64,000 bases of DNA from Nymphaea colorata (Eukaryota; Streptophyta; Magnoliopsida; Nymphaeales; Nymphaeaceae), in assembly GCF_008831285.2 (NCBI RefSeq), contig NC_045139.1, positions 4,872,704 to 4,936,703 of the forward strand, read 5' to 3'. Both the position numbers and the translations under genes were made by a program. How positions within the stretch are numbered: position 1 is the first letter of the stretch; every line of letters begins with the position of its first letter. Below are positions 24,271-36,360 of this stretch, piece after piece. The notes beneath the pieces were generated by a model that made no database searches, was not told the origin of the DNA, and was given only the letters and a program-made list of their open reading frames with translations.

Positions 24271-26344
24271 AGAAAAATCATTTTATGATTGTTATCAACA
24301 GAACAGCAAAATACTACATCATGTGAAGACTTTTTGGAAAGCAGGAACTAAGCCATTATATCATGTGTTAAGTTCCCTGCATTTTCAAGATCGAAGTATG
24401 AATCCATGTGCAATTTTCGATGCAATTTATGTTAAACATTAAATTATAAAGGATGATATATAATATCGCACCAAAATTCACTGCGGTGAACGATAAAATT
24501 GAGAAATAATAGAGCGAGTTACTCGAATAATTCTGACACACAGTGTTCCAAAGCATGCAAAGTTTCTATTACCATGAAACACTGCGTTTCATAGAACAAA
24601 AAGTTTATATGGGGATAAAAAATTTGACAAATTGGTTAATAAGGAAAGGAAATTTATTTCATTTTTTCTCAGTTTACTGCAGAGTTAATTTTTCCAACAA
24701 ATTATACATTGTATTTGCTTTCATTAAATATGTGCTATTACTGGCACGTGAAGACTTTTTGGAAAGCAATAACTGAGCTCTTATATCATGTGCTCTATTT
24801 ATGACTTCAAGGAGCATCCTCTGATTTTGAAAATTTTAAGTTTAATATATAAATATTTCTGCAAACTACAACAAATTTAAAAATAATGGGCTACATAGTT
24901 TTGATAAAATAATAGTTCAATGTGGCTTACAGTCTTTTTCATCCGGCGAAAGTCATGGAAATCTTAGATACACGGATCTCAGGTCCGACCGACAAACCCC
25001 CCTGGTCGGACCTGAAATTCATGCTATTTATGCGTACCATGGATCTGACAATTGCACTGCTGAGATCTACCAGTCGTCTAAAAAATGAGTCCAATTCAGA
25101 ATCGGCGGCCGATTCGAGAATCGATGCAATAAAAAACAACCTATTAATGTGTTTGATGGCGTTGAGAACTTCAGTTGACGTTTCTCCAAAGAAGAAACAG
25201 AACTGCTTTTCACCTTCTTTGTACACAAATAACCATTTGTAGAGAAGTAACTCTTTGGAAAACTTCTCCCGTGCTTAAGATCATGGACGCTCCTCAACCC
25301 AAGTGAAGAAATGTCATGCTCATGGCTTACGAACAAAACGTCTCATAAAATATATGATCCCAAAACCTCATATCATATAAGCAGTTCCTATCGAACAAAG
25401 CAAAATTGTGAATGACGAGATCCTGGCCAAGAGGTTTTGCTTCAATGAGTACAATGTAGCTAGTCAGGCGGGGTACTTGAAGAGGCGCGTCTCCAACGCA
25501 ATTCTCTATACTTAATACGTTGCCTAAGTAAAAGCTATACTTTCAGTACCTAAGTTACAAAATGCACCCCTACTATCACTAATACCAACACAAATTACGA
25601 CCCCAGAGGCGGGTAAGCCTTTCGCACACTCAGAGAGCCTCTGGAGGTTTGACTATTTGAGTAATTTTGCAAATGTGATCTTTATGCACCCTGCGCAACA
25701 TTTCATAATAGATATGTCAAGTCACGTATATGATAGAATAGATCATTCAAGAAGATACAAGGGAGAGGCGTGATAGTTGTATGGTAGATAGATGGTGGGA
25801 TCATTTCTAGCTACGGATTTATAATGTACAGTGAAGGTAACTTGATCTACAAACAATCCTTTTCTGCGCCTAGATCCACTAATGGAGGAAAAAGCTCTCC
25901 CTCTTCAATTTCTTTCTTCCATGATGTAAAAACAGCTACACCAACATCAAACCTTCAGCAGATGAAGCAGCAACTGCAGTTAACAAGCTAAGTCACAGCG
26001 CCGAAAATGGTGACGACCCAAGTTGACACGAGTGCAGGTGCAGCCGGCCACACGACTCCTTGTTTCTCATTTTCCTTTTCCTCTTTTTTCTTTCCCCATC
26101 TCTTTTTTGTCTTCATTTTTCTCTCTTCTTTCTCCTCCTCTCATTCATTAATAAAACTTTGAATTTTGTATAAGATTAAGGTAACCTTGGTAAAAAAAAA
26201 TTAAGAATATTGACAAATAGAATTCTTTATATAACAAATTATATATACATAGATGTGTGTGTGTGTGTGCGTGCGTGCGTGCCCACACTGCACCCACATC
26301 CTTTTTTTTGTTGAGACTTACTGCGCACCTGCACCCTACACCTA
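24271..26344. other. intergenic, unrecognised
   Basis: 24330-24730 is the duplicated 3' flank of the MATE genes. Around 24939-25336 two overlapping - strand frames (95 and 89 codons) have fairly normal amino-acid composition but no domain I recognise. 25340-26340 has no recognised gene; it includes pyrimidine-rich sequence at 26060-26150 and a (GT)n run near 26255. Confidence 0.45.
24979..25015. repeat. perfect 12-bp inverted repeat (hairpin)
   Basis: tcaggtccgacc (24979-24990) and ggtcggacctga (25004-25015) are exact reverse complements separated by 13 nt. The GC-rich arms stand out from the AT-rich surroundings. No poly-T follows, so it is not an obvious terminator. Function unknown. Confidence 0.8.
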
Positions 26345-26990
26345 TATGACAGAGTTAACAAGGCTAATTTGGTAGCTGTAATTCTCCTTCAGAAATGCAT
26401 TCAGGTGACGTCCCTCATGTTTGTCGGCCACTTTGGATCACTCCCGCACTCCGGAACTTCCATGGCCACTTCCATCATCCATGTCACAAGATTTAGCTTG
26501 CTGGTATCTCATCCCCATGGACACAGACACATGCACATACATACACACAGGCACACACACGTGGATCACACACACAAACACGTGCAGAGACTGGATACAT
26601 GAGAATCTTGGTTATCTGATTAGTACAAACTAGGAAATGTAATGTGAAAATCTCATTTGATGAAGAATTAGTATCATAACTCTTAACAGTAAAACCATGA
26701 ATTCAAGCATCTGTTTATCGTTCTGAATATTACCCATTGATAGCTATTTTTACAGCTTCTGCACACATCTAAAACCATGAGATATTGCCTTTTTAAGTCC
26801 GAGGTTCGCTATATAGATTCTGCTCTTCCAAACTCCATCCTTTACTGGAATAACGTGTTGATTTTGGCTGCATACATCAAAATTTCTCCTGCAACTGCCA
26901 AAACATGGAGAAGTTACTCAAAGACTGGTCTGAGAAACAACCAACTTTCTTTGATTGGCAACACCTTCAGCTGTCATGCTCTGGCAATCC
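26345..26990 (+). pseudogene. MATE transporter gene fragment (third copy)
   Basis: 26345-26503 encodes an exon-1-like stretch (LLQKCIQVTSLMFVGHFGSL then ATSIIHVTRFSLL) that ends at a gt donor as in the intact gene. 26845-26990 encodes an exon-3-like stretch (LAAYIKISPATAKTWRSYSK). The N-terminal start, exon 2 and everything after exon 3 are missing, and (CA)n-rich sequence fills the gap. It is more diverged than the other two copies, so it is probably an older remnant of the cluster. Confidence 0.85.
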
Positions 26991-28031
26991 TTCTCAACCT
27001 TTGTACATTCATACAAGAATCTAAAGCTGTTGATGACATGTTCAACAGGCACACGGCAACAGAAACTGGAAGAATTTGAAAGACAGATATCAGGGTATTG
27101 ACAAATCAACCTCCAACCGTGTAGAACATCACCACAAGCGCAAGATAACATTATATACGGTTACTGGAAATAATCAGCTGATCATAACTATGGGCTGCAG
27201 AGTGCAGACTGATATTACCAATGTTTTATTGCAACCTTGCCATAAAGCAGATAGCACGCCATTTGTCCAATATGACTTCAAGATCAATATATCCGGACAA
27301 AAGATCTGTCCTGATTGTATATGCCAGATTGCCAGGTTCTTCAGTATTGACATGCATCATAGCTTGAGTAAGAACTTGACTATATCTGAATGTATCCAGA
27401 AAAACCAAAACTCACTACAAGTTAGAGCTCACGATCACTTCTTACCTCAGAAGCATCTTGTACCAGGTTATGTGTGTTTACATGATGACCAAGTCAAACT
27501 CCAATGAACATCCAATATTTATCTACAAATCATTACCACTGCTTATTTTCATGAACGAAATAAAATATTCCCACTGCAGGGCATGCAAATCACACAAAAA
27601 GAGGGAGATTGTAAGGCACCAATGCCATAGAACACCAACAGCTGCCGCGCATTCGTGTCCAATGCAATCAACATAACAATGGTCATTGGCATTAACTACC
27701 TGATAAAAGAGTATAACGTAGCTAAATTATTTTTAGATAGATTTCTTCAACTAAAAGCAATGATCTTTTCAGCTAGCTCCTCCAATATTCACAAATACAT
27801 CATTGTACAAACTAAATAGAGTTGAAAACAAGTACAAAAAGGGCATGAAGAATTAACAAAAGATATTACAGACAAGTAACTTGTCCGTACAAATTGCCAT
27901 AACTTTATCCTATAGTTGCACAGAATGATAGAATATTACACACCCTCAGATTCAGTGGTACAACAACTATTAATACTATGAAAACTTAAACTCAAAAGGT
28001 AAGTTTGTGGAAGATTGGAGAAGTATAGACA
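26991..28031. other. intergenic; 3' flank of the lyase gene
   Basis: A + strand open frame at 27076-27507 (143 codons) has no recognised domain, and its composition does not convince me. The stretch next to 28031 should carry the 3' UTR of the - strand lyase gene. Confidence 0.45.
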
Positions 28032-30821
28032 TCAGTTTTTGTGTTGCATTCTTCCACTCTCAGCTCCAGCATAAGGATCAATTGTCACATTTATAAGAGC
28101 TGGACGACGGGCAGAGAAGGATTCATTCAAAGCAAATTGAAGCTCTTCAGGTGTACCAACAAGGTAGCCTTTGCCTCCAAAAGCTTCCATGAGTGTGTGA
28201 TATGCAGCACCAGGAACAAAAGAAGTAGGTGCAGGATCATCCTTGTAAGGCCCCTTAATATCTTCTGGGTTCCTCCGGTCCCCACCATAGACACCACCAT
28301 TGTTGAAGACAATCACAACCACAGGTAACTGGTATCGTACCACCGTCTAAACAGAAAAGTAGAAGAGCAACCAATAATTAAGGCTGATGATACCATCAAA
28401 AGTCGAACAGAAAGAGAATTCCAGTTCTCAAGTAAAAGAGTTATATATGCTAAACTGCACAAAAACAATAAAAACTCCCATGCACTTCAACAAACAAATA
28501 CAACCATCTGAAGAATTTTACATCAGCTCAGGAAAAGGACAGATGAATGAGCAGATTAGTAACTGCCACCACACCCAGAAGAATGTTGATTTTTGGATAT
28601 CATTTATCCTTCCGTCTCTAACATTTTGTCTCAACTGCTAAATCACCCCAACCATCAGCACTAAACTTCTCAAAAAATTGCATCCGAGGTCCTTGGGCAT
28701 TTCTCTCCATAGTTTGAACTTTGAAAATGATTTGTGATCAATTTCTCTGGATAGTACACTTCTACAAGTTTCTACCCAAGCATTAAGCAACCTGCTTCTG
28801 CACTCTGCAGTTGATGACTAGCCTTATGTGAACTATATACATGATTATTTATTGATGTTATGACGATGCTGGATATGAGGTATTCACAACTAAGTGAAAA
28901 GGAATTAGTGGGAGATAGATCTGTTTCAACCTACCCCAGCATTAAGCAACATGATTCTGTGGTTGATGACTAGCCTTATGTGAACTATATACATAATTAT
29001 TTATTTATGTTATGACGAAGCCGGATTTGAGGTACTCACAACTAAGTGAAAAGGAAATAGTGGGAGATAGTCTGTTTCAACTTTCAAACATGACTTCAAT
29101 ATAGCAAGATGATAAAAAAGAAAGTATGTATAGTATTTTTGACCAATTGTTAAATGCTTCACTTAGTGACCATATACAATAGCAGTTATCATCTTGCTAC
29201 ATTGTATCTTGCTACATTGAGGATATGGGTTGAAGATTAACAGACTAATTTTCCTTTCACTTCGTTGTGAACTTGAAATTTCCTGTGACCTGTACCCAGC
29301 ATACACAGTGACATAAATGTACACGTCACTGTACATGTTAATCGGAGAAAAAAGCCAACTTTGAAATGGTGGCAGAATGATTCTGGTAAGGTTTCACCTA
29401 TCTGAACTATGTTTATGAGGATAAAAATCACCACAATCTTGTAAATACTATCTAGTCATACTACAAATATAGAACTAAATGTGGTAAAACCTATGTCACA
29501 CGGACGCGGCTAAAGAGGCCGCGCACCTGTGTCGACTCGCCGACATGGCGATTCCGACACGGTACTCGGCTAGGACACAGCAAAAACTAAAAAATAAAAA
29601 TTTAATGTTTTTTTTATTTTATCAATTTTTTGTGATGCATCCAATTATTTCCATGAACAATCCTTTCAAATATTTAGTACTTTTGTGATAAAACACATTT
29701 TCTCACAAGATTGTAAGAGTGAACTATTAATTTAATGTTTTTTTAATCTTATCATTTTTTAGAATATTTAATGTAGCCGTGTCCGCGTATCCGAAAATTT
29801 TGAAAATTGCCGTATCCGCACCCGTATCGCATCCGCACCCGTGTGACATAGAGTAAAACATAATCAAGCAGCTAACAAATGCTGATTGGACATGACAATC
29901 AAATATCTAGTCAAACCATGTGCAATAATGACACATACCATAAAAGTGCCAACTACAAGGATCATAACTCCTATCAACTCCATTTGTTGATCCAATGAAC
30001 TCAGTAAGCAGTAGCACCTAGCCTCTTTCCACAGCTTTAGGCTTAGTTTTCATTTGATGTGCTAGGCATTTCAATAATTGATTAGCAATTCTGATGTGCC
30101 ATTAATGCTAACTAGCTAATCACTATTAAATTACAAAATCAGTTGTCAAACATGAAAGAAACCAAAAAAGGAAAGCACGAAGCCAGATAAGGTTCAAATG
30201 GGGAATACTTGAGTTGTTTTAGTCTTGTTATGTTAAATCCAATCATCCCTGATTCTTATAAGGTCACAACAAGATTACCTCAATGCTGATCACAAGTCAC
30301 GAAAACGGCCAAACCCCAACTGAGAAAAGTTCGTTTGTAATAATTCACAAATCCACAATCAACCAGATCACCTTCTCAACTACATTTAGAAAGCCTGTTG
30401 TATGGAACCAATAGCTCCTGGGTTTATGTGGTCAAATTTAACAGTGCCTCAACGTTTCTATACCAACTAGGCTTGCTAGATTTGGCATAGTGGACATCTA
30501 TGAATATGTGGCCATTAAGTTAAGCACCCAAACTTTTTTTTTTCTAAAAAGAACTTTTGATGTAGAGAACATCATTAGAAGCCAGATTTTCAAACTTTCC
30601 ACTAAACAAACATAAATTAATTTTTTATTTACCGTTTTTATTTGTACACTGTAAGTTCTTTTTTGGAACAATAAAAAAATATTACAAAGATCGCAAGATT
30701 TTCCCAAGAAAAAGCATTTCAAAATAAATTATACAGCTTTAGGTTTAACATTTAAATAAATATTTCATACTTTTATCAATTTATGTGTAAGAAAATTAAT
30801 ATAAAACTTATTTTCTCTATG

Positions 30822-30869
<48 letters not shown>

Positions 30870-33186
30870 CATGTTTCTGTTTTTATTTAATTTCCCAAAT
30901 TCATTCAAGAAAAACAAACGTTCTAATTTAATGCCCGAAAAAGACTTTGCAGATAAAACCCGAGAATGATAATTGTGACTATACTTAAAAGTAACCAAAA
31001 AGAATACTGCCCTTTAAGTGCCTTTCTTTTTCATTCTTATTACTCTTTCCGATCATTTTTCTAGCATTTTCAGTACTAACCAATTCATTCGGACGAGACA
31101 TCATAAGATGTCATGGTGCAGCTTTATGCCTTTCTTTTGCAACTCAAAATCAAACTAACAAAGTAGTCGGGTCAGCGACCCTGCTGAGCGTGCAAATGTC
31201 CTCCACTGGTTATGATAGAGCAACATTTCTTGAATTTGAGAAAGACAAACAATATACAGAGAGGCTGCTATCTTAGATCTTCCAATTCCAAACAAGTTCG
31301 CATACTAAGCCATGTGCATTCAGCTACGCATGCCTGACTTAACCATAAATTTTCTGGTTGTATTAGGAAAAAAACCACACAGCTTATTAGCTTAATTCAG
31401 GTGCACCATACCAAAACGGGAAATACAACGGGCCCCTGAATTGGGTTACTGTTCGTTGATCATTAAAAATTCGAGCATAACCAAGCTATTTAATATCTTA
31501 AAAACTCCAGATAGCGTTCTGAAAATTCCATGATCAAGGGATTCTGCTAATCCAAATTGGAGTAAGAAAAACAGAACAAACGCAGCACCATGAGAACGTG
31601 TTAGCAAAATGCCCATTTATCCAGGAAAAACAGAATATTACATTACCGAACAGAAGGCGACATCGCAAAGTATACCACAGATGCAGAAAAAGTGAGTGCA
31701 TTTCAGCAGGGCCTAGGTTAGTAAAGGAAGGACACGGCCAAAAGAAACGCGATGCAAGAAAATCTCATACCTCAACTTCCATGCCAGAGAAGCCGAAGCC
31801 CGAATCGCCCTCGACCGCAACCACCAGCCGCTTCGGCTCCGCCACCGCCGCTGCGATGCAGTAACCCAACCCGACACCCATGGTTCCCCACGTCCCGGCG
31901 TCCAGCCGCGTCCGAGGCTCAGTCTGCACCAACACGGCCCGGCCGACGTCCATAGTGTTGGCACCCTCGGAGACCAAGATAGGGCTGGGGCTCCCCAGAC
32001 TAAGGATCGCATCCCGTATGATCCTCATTGGCGTCAGGAAGTTGAAGGGTACCACCACCCGCTCCAGCCCGGCGCTCATCTTCTTCACGTTGTCCTCTGC
32101 CTTAGCGCGCACCTTCTCCACCCACGGGTGGCTCCGGCCGAGGCAGAACGGATCGTCCTTTACTTCCCTCACCATCGCCTCCATTACCAATCTCGCGTCC
32201 CCCACAATTCCCACGTGCGGCCGCCGCAACTCGATCTCCTCCTCCGACACATCCACCAGGATGAACTTCACCTCCGGCGACCACCGCGGCGGTTCCCCGA
32301 AGTGGAGCAGCCAATTGAGCCGCGCACCGACAACGAGCACGACGTCGGCTTGGCCGATCGCCAGAGACCTGGCCGCGGTAGCGGCAAGCGGGTGTGTATC
32401 CGGAATCAAACCCTTGCCCATCGGCGTCGGAAGAAAGGGTATCCCCGTGATCTCCACGAAATCCCTAAGACCCTTCTCTGCCCGCGCATAGGCTGCCCCC
32501 TTCCCGAACACCACCAGCGGTCGCTGTGCTCCCCGGAGAGCAGCGACTGCCGCCTCGATCTTATCCTCCGAAACCGCAGTTCTTCCCCCGCTAGGGTCCC
32601 CATCCGCCCACGCGGGAACGAAAGGCTGCACGGCCTCGAGCAGATCGGCCGCCTCGCCGTATGGGAGAGTCTGGTGGAGAACGTCGGTCGGCAAATCAAG
32701 GTAACACCCGCCGGGGCGCCCAGCAACGCAGGAATTTACGACGGTCGACACGAGCTCCGGGATCTTCCGGATGTCCGTGGCCTTGACTGCGCATTTTGCG
32801 AACGGCTTCACGGCCGCAAGCTGATCGAGCTCCTGGAAATCGCCCTTTCCGGCGTCGGCCTGGTCTGAGGAGCCGGACACCAAGACCATAGGCCAAGTAT
32901 TGATCATGGCGTTGCTGAGCCCGGCGAGGCCATGGACGCAGCCGGGGCCAGAGACAGTAAGAAGAACGCCTGGCTTACCAGTGAGGTAACCATAAGCGCT
33001 GGCGGCATAGCCGGCCGACTGCTCGTTATGGAATGCGATGAATCGGATGCCCTCGGAGACGGAGCAATTGGCGAAGGAAGTCACAGGAATGCCGACTACT
33101 CCAAACATGTGGTCAACGCCGGCGCGAGCGAAGGCTCTCGCCGCCAGGAGGTTGCCGTCGACGAGGGATTCCCGGGCATCCGCCAT
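28032..33186 (-). CDS. HACL: 2-hydroxyacyl-CoA lyase / oxalyl-CoA decarboxylase
   Basis: Two exons on the - strand, 33186-31771 (472 codons) and 28346-28032 (104 codons plus stop), joined in phase 0 across a 3.4-kb GT..AG intron, give 576 residues. This is close to the roughly 570 residues of plant homologues. It is a ThDP-dependent enzyme: N-terminal pyrimidine-binding domain with the catalytic Glu at residue 55 (AFHNEQSAGYAA), a central domain, and a C-terminal pyrophosphate domain with GDSGFGFSGMEVE in exon 1 and the paired Asn of VFNNGGVYGGD in exon 2. The Mg/ThDP motif is thus split by the intron. GDS instead of GDG is normal for this family. Known members cleave 2-hydroxyacyl-CoA to formyl-CoA plus an aldehyde, or decarboxylate oxalyl-CoA in oxalate breakdown; the sequence does not decide between them. 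The C-terminus QHKN is not a canonical peroxisomal signal. Exon 1 is strikingly GC-rich, so opposite-strand open frames there are shadows. Confidence 0.95.
28776..29083. repeat. about 150-bp tandem duplication in lyase intron
   Basis: Two adjacent units share ccagcattaagcaac, ttgatgactagccttatgtg then aactatatacat, and actcacaactaagtgaaaag-like blocks. They differ by scattered substitutions and a short gap. Confidence 0.88.
29491..29851. mobile_element. hAT-like MITE in lyase intron
   Basis: A 361-bp element has inverted ends ctatgtcacacgg and ccgtgtgacatag, perfect over 13 bp with similarity continuing inwards (acgcgg/ccgcac). It is flanked by ggtaaaac (29483-29490) and agtaaaac (29852-29859), a 7-of-8 target duplication. 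The GC-rich ends surround an AT-rich core. No coding capacity. Confidence 0.85.
30823..30868. repeat. (TA)n microsatellite
   Basis: About 23 TA units in the lyase intron. Confidence 0.95.
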
Positions 33187-35252
33187 TTACGCCTGAGCTC
33201 CGCACTTTCGGGAGTTGCAGAAGAGGAGAAAGAGAACAAGGAATCCTCCTCTGCTTTGGTGCTTCCGTCAGATTGGGGGCTCTTTATGGGCTCCATCTGG
33301 TGGGGGAGACTACGGTGGTCCGGGTCGGGTCTTATTACAATACCCGATCCGTTATCATCCCACTGCTGTCCGCTGGCCGTTACGGTACGGCAATTGCTGA
33401 AAATTTTCTTTTATGGACCGCGACTTGAGTATTAATTCCAAAAATGGGTCCATTCCTTCCGTTTATTCCTATAACTGCACCTCTTTTTGTCTAAATAAGT
33501 GTAAACTAGGGCGGCTTTGGAGAGCATCACCAAAAAATCTATTATTTTTCTTTTTTAAACCTTGATTATTATTTTTTTTTAAATATCTACCTAATAAAAT
33601 AAGTATTTATCAATTACAAAATATTCAGTTACATTTTTGTCAAAATGGAATGGCAAGCGTGTAGCCATGAAGCATTTTTCAGTTTTGTTGCTAACTTTCG
33701 TTTTACTTTTTAATCATTTTTGTGTCATTTATTTACGTTGCGATTTGTTCGTGATACTATTTCATTAGGGTTTCAAGTGGTTCAGATTTCGTTTGCAGAT
33801 TTTGTCAATTTCTAGTGTACTGATTCGGATTCTGCTCCAATATGCAATGCGTTGTCCTATTTCAGATCAGATCCCAGATCCACTTTTGACCATATTGAAC
33901 ATGCCTAATAAGTAACCTTCTGCCATTTAGTTGAATATTGTAAATTAGTTATTGAAATGAATACTTTTTTGGTAGATCTAACACAGTCTGGTGGTAGATC
34001 TACCTTTTATGTCAGCTTACAGTGTTTCCCACAAAAAATTCCTGTATGGTCTGGGTACAGTTGTACCAAGACCTAGTCTTCGATTCTAAACTCTTGTGCA
34101 AGAACACTTTAACTAACTCCGTCTACTCCCCCTTCTCTCTGCGGACCTTTGGGTCTACACTAGCTCAAGTGACCCCGATTGTGCTGGCTAGATAGGGATC
34201 ACACGTTTGAAGATGGTACCCAAGCATCAAAAGCAAAAAGTCGTGAATGCGCAGCTTGCTGAAACAGATAAGATGAAGGAGACCCACTGTGAGAAGGACT
34301 GTTCAAGAGGGCAAGGTCCCTTGTTGTTGACATGGTTCCAGAAGCGATGTCGTGGCACTCAAAAGTGATGACTGGTTGGTAACATATCTTAGAAATTTGG
34401 TGCCCTTAGAAGTGTTTCAGTTTTCACTAAATAAAAAAATAAATGTGAGAAAAGTGAAAAGACCTGAAGTTGAATTGAAGGCACTTTTTCAATGCTTCAA
34501 GGTATTTTCCATTTTGTGTGAGGGTATTTTTGTCTTTTAAAAGCAATTCTAAATTCTCAATTTTATACTTATATGAGGTCTACCTTTCATTTTCTGTTTT
34601 CAAGTTCAAGGGCATTTTGGTCTTTTACACTCAAGCATGGCATGATTGAATATGTGTTGCCCTAAACCCTTTAATTTTGAGTGGAAGTAGATTTATGATA
34701 TATTATTTTGTAAAATTTTTTATTTTTCAAATTGTAACTTGCTTCTAAAGTGTTGTCTGTGCTTTCTCATATAAGAAAAAAAAAATTAACATCCCAATAA
34801 GAAATCGGATTGGATTTGCATTTAAGAAATAACATCCAATTGAATTTAGATATTTGGAATTGGGTTATGACTACATTTAGTTTCGAGTAAATATCCTATA
34901 AAAACTCGGATTTGTATTCGGATATGACTTTGAAAATCGGGTTTGGACTGTGAATTTGGATTCGAGTTTGGATGTAGTATAAGATTTTTTTACATTCGTA
35001 TTTGAATCTAGATCAAGAAAGAATATGTAAACATCCAAAAATGAGAAGATGGTTAGTGGTACATCTAATTAGAATCCAATCTGTTGAGGGTTTGTGTCTT
35101 CTGTTCATCTGTCAATTCTTTGTTGTCCATTTGCAACAAAAAATGGCGGTGAACTTCCCAACCCTGCATTCTTCTATTTAACGTTGTCTAGCTAAAATTT
35201 CTAGTTCTACCACTTTATGTTAAGCTGCTAATCACGAGTTAATTTATCACGA

Positions 35253-35322
<70 letters not shown>

Positions 35323-35637
35323 ACATGCCGTTTGAGAATCTAATTTGTAAGCAGAAAAGGATGTTATATATGATCATCATGTACAGACAGGGATCCGTAC
35401 AAGAAAAACACAAAAGGTTTACAGAAGAAACAAAAGCAACAGCATATATATATCAACCTTTTTACAGTTGTCTCTTCCCAAATCTACTTTATATATATAT
35501 ATATATAATATAACTCCTTCTGATCTCTCTGAGTCCAAGAGCAGCTAAAGCGTCACCATTATTTGATCAGAAAAAGATGGACGCATGCAAGGACTCCAGG
35601 AATTGGCGTTTTCTTTTCAAAAGTGCCTCCAAACTGG
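33187..35637. other. intergenic
   Basis: 33187-33420 is GC-rich and should hold the lyase 5' UTR and promoter. 33990-34350 has no recognised structure. 34790-35090 is another copy of the 'cggattcggat' type repeat. 35251-35319 is a (CT)n run passing into (TA)n. No gene is recognised. Confidence 0.5.
35251..35319. repeat. (CT)n-(TA)n compound microsatellite
   Basis: A run of about 11 CT units is followed directly by about 23 TA units. Confidence 0.95.
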
Positions 35638-36165
35638 CTAGGCGATCCTGTGGACAGAAACAATAATGTTAAAATAACTTCCAGAAAGATATTTCCATGA
35701 CCATATTAAAAGAGCCCTAATATTAAATGATAATTAATATATATATATATATGTATATCAAAATAAGAGAGAGAGGGAGAGAGAGAGAGAGAGAGGATCT
35801 TACATGCTGCAGTCACAATCCAGGGTAACCTGGCTGTGAAATGAGTAGCCACAGTCATTTGGAAGAGTCCTGAGGGTGCTCTCGTTCAAGTGCTGGAGGA
35901 GCAGTGCCTTGGCCTGGAAGCACTGACAGTACTGCACCACCTCCTCCCTCTTGTTGGCCATGTTCTTGAGGCGCTGCACAGTGTTGCAGCACTCCGGCGA
36001 CGGCCGGTCTGCGATCCCGGTGACATACGGCAGGCAGCACTCCGTCATCCTGTACAGCGAATTGCACTCAAATGCGCCATCCAAGCTGTGGCTGCGTCTG
36101 GCAGAGGCCAGGAAGATCATGGCTGAAACCACGACCAACTTGATCAGGTCGCAGAGTTTGGCCAT
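35638..36165 (-). CDS. non-specific lipid-transfer protein, type I (LTP1)
   Basis: Exon 1 is 36165-35804 and exon 2 is 35647-35638, encoding 123 residues. The product is a small secreted protein expected to bind lipids in the apoplast. A signal peptide covers about residues 1-27 (LIKLVVVSAMIFLASA). The eight-cysteine motif is C34-x9-C44-x14-CC59/60-x19-C80-x-C82-x22-C105-x13-C119, the type I spacing. The apparent stop after CSM lies in the intron donor (GTAAG); splicing gives the end CSMIA. An in-frame ATG 39 codons upstream (36282) is rejected because the TATA box (36276-36269) lies between the two, so that ATG is probably not transcribed. Oddities are two extra cysteines, C43 beside C44 and C117 next to C119, and a weak match to the usual DRxxxCxCLK block. 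It is the most diverged of the four LTP genes here. Confidence 0.9.
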
Positions 36166-36268
36166 CTTCGGGTTTGGAGTTGAGAGTTTTAAGTTGAGGA
36201 AGAGAAAAAGGAGAGAGCAAGTGTGGTGTGTAAGAGCGTGGGTACCTTCCATGAAGATTCCGATGGGG

Positions 36269-36360
36269 TATTTATACAGCAAGTTGGCGCACTTGCAGAC
36301 AGATTAGGATCGAAAATAAAGTTTAAAATGAGAACCGCCAACAGTCTCCATCGGCACGTG
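36269..36360 (-). promoter_or_regulatory. LTP1 core promoter
   Basis: On the - strand, TATAAATA (36276-36269) is preceded by a gcgcca motif (36290-36285) and, further up, by gtgccgatggagactgtt (36357-36340), all shared with the other LTP genes. A CACGTG G-box is at 36355-36360. The transcription start should lie near 36240. Confidence 0.75.

Noticed and set aside
25340-26060. Possible organellar or gene-derived insert
   Set aside because: No motif I could tie to a plastid, mitochondrial or nuclear gene.
27580-27620. Purine-rich aaaaagagggagattgt as a retroelement polypurine tract plus LTR start
   Set aside because: The motif is suggestive, but no coding region or paired terminal repeat was found near it.
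31880-32868. Two + strand open frames of 203 and 246 codons
   Set aside because: They lie opposite the GC-rich lyase exon 1, whose - strand frame matches a known enzyme family from start to splice site.
36166-36282. A longer N-terminus for LTP1 starting at 36282
   Set aside because: The TATA box lies inside the proposed extension, and the ATG at 36165 gives a normal signal peptide.
35890-36307. + strand frames opposite LTP1 (and similar ones opposite LTP2-4)
   Set aside because: They are shadows of the LTP coding strand, which has a signal peptide, the eight-cysteine pattern and splice sites.
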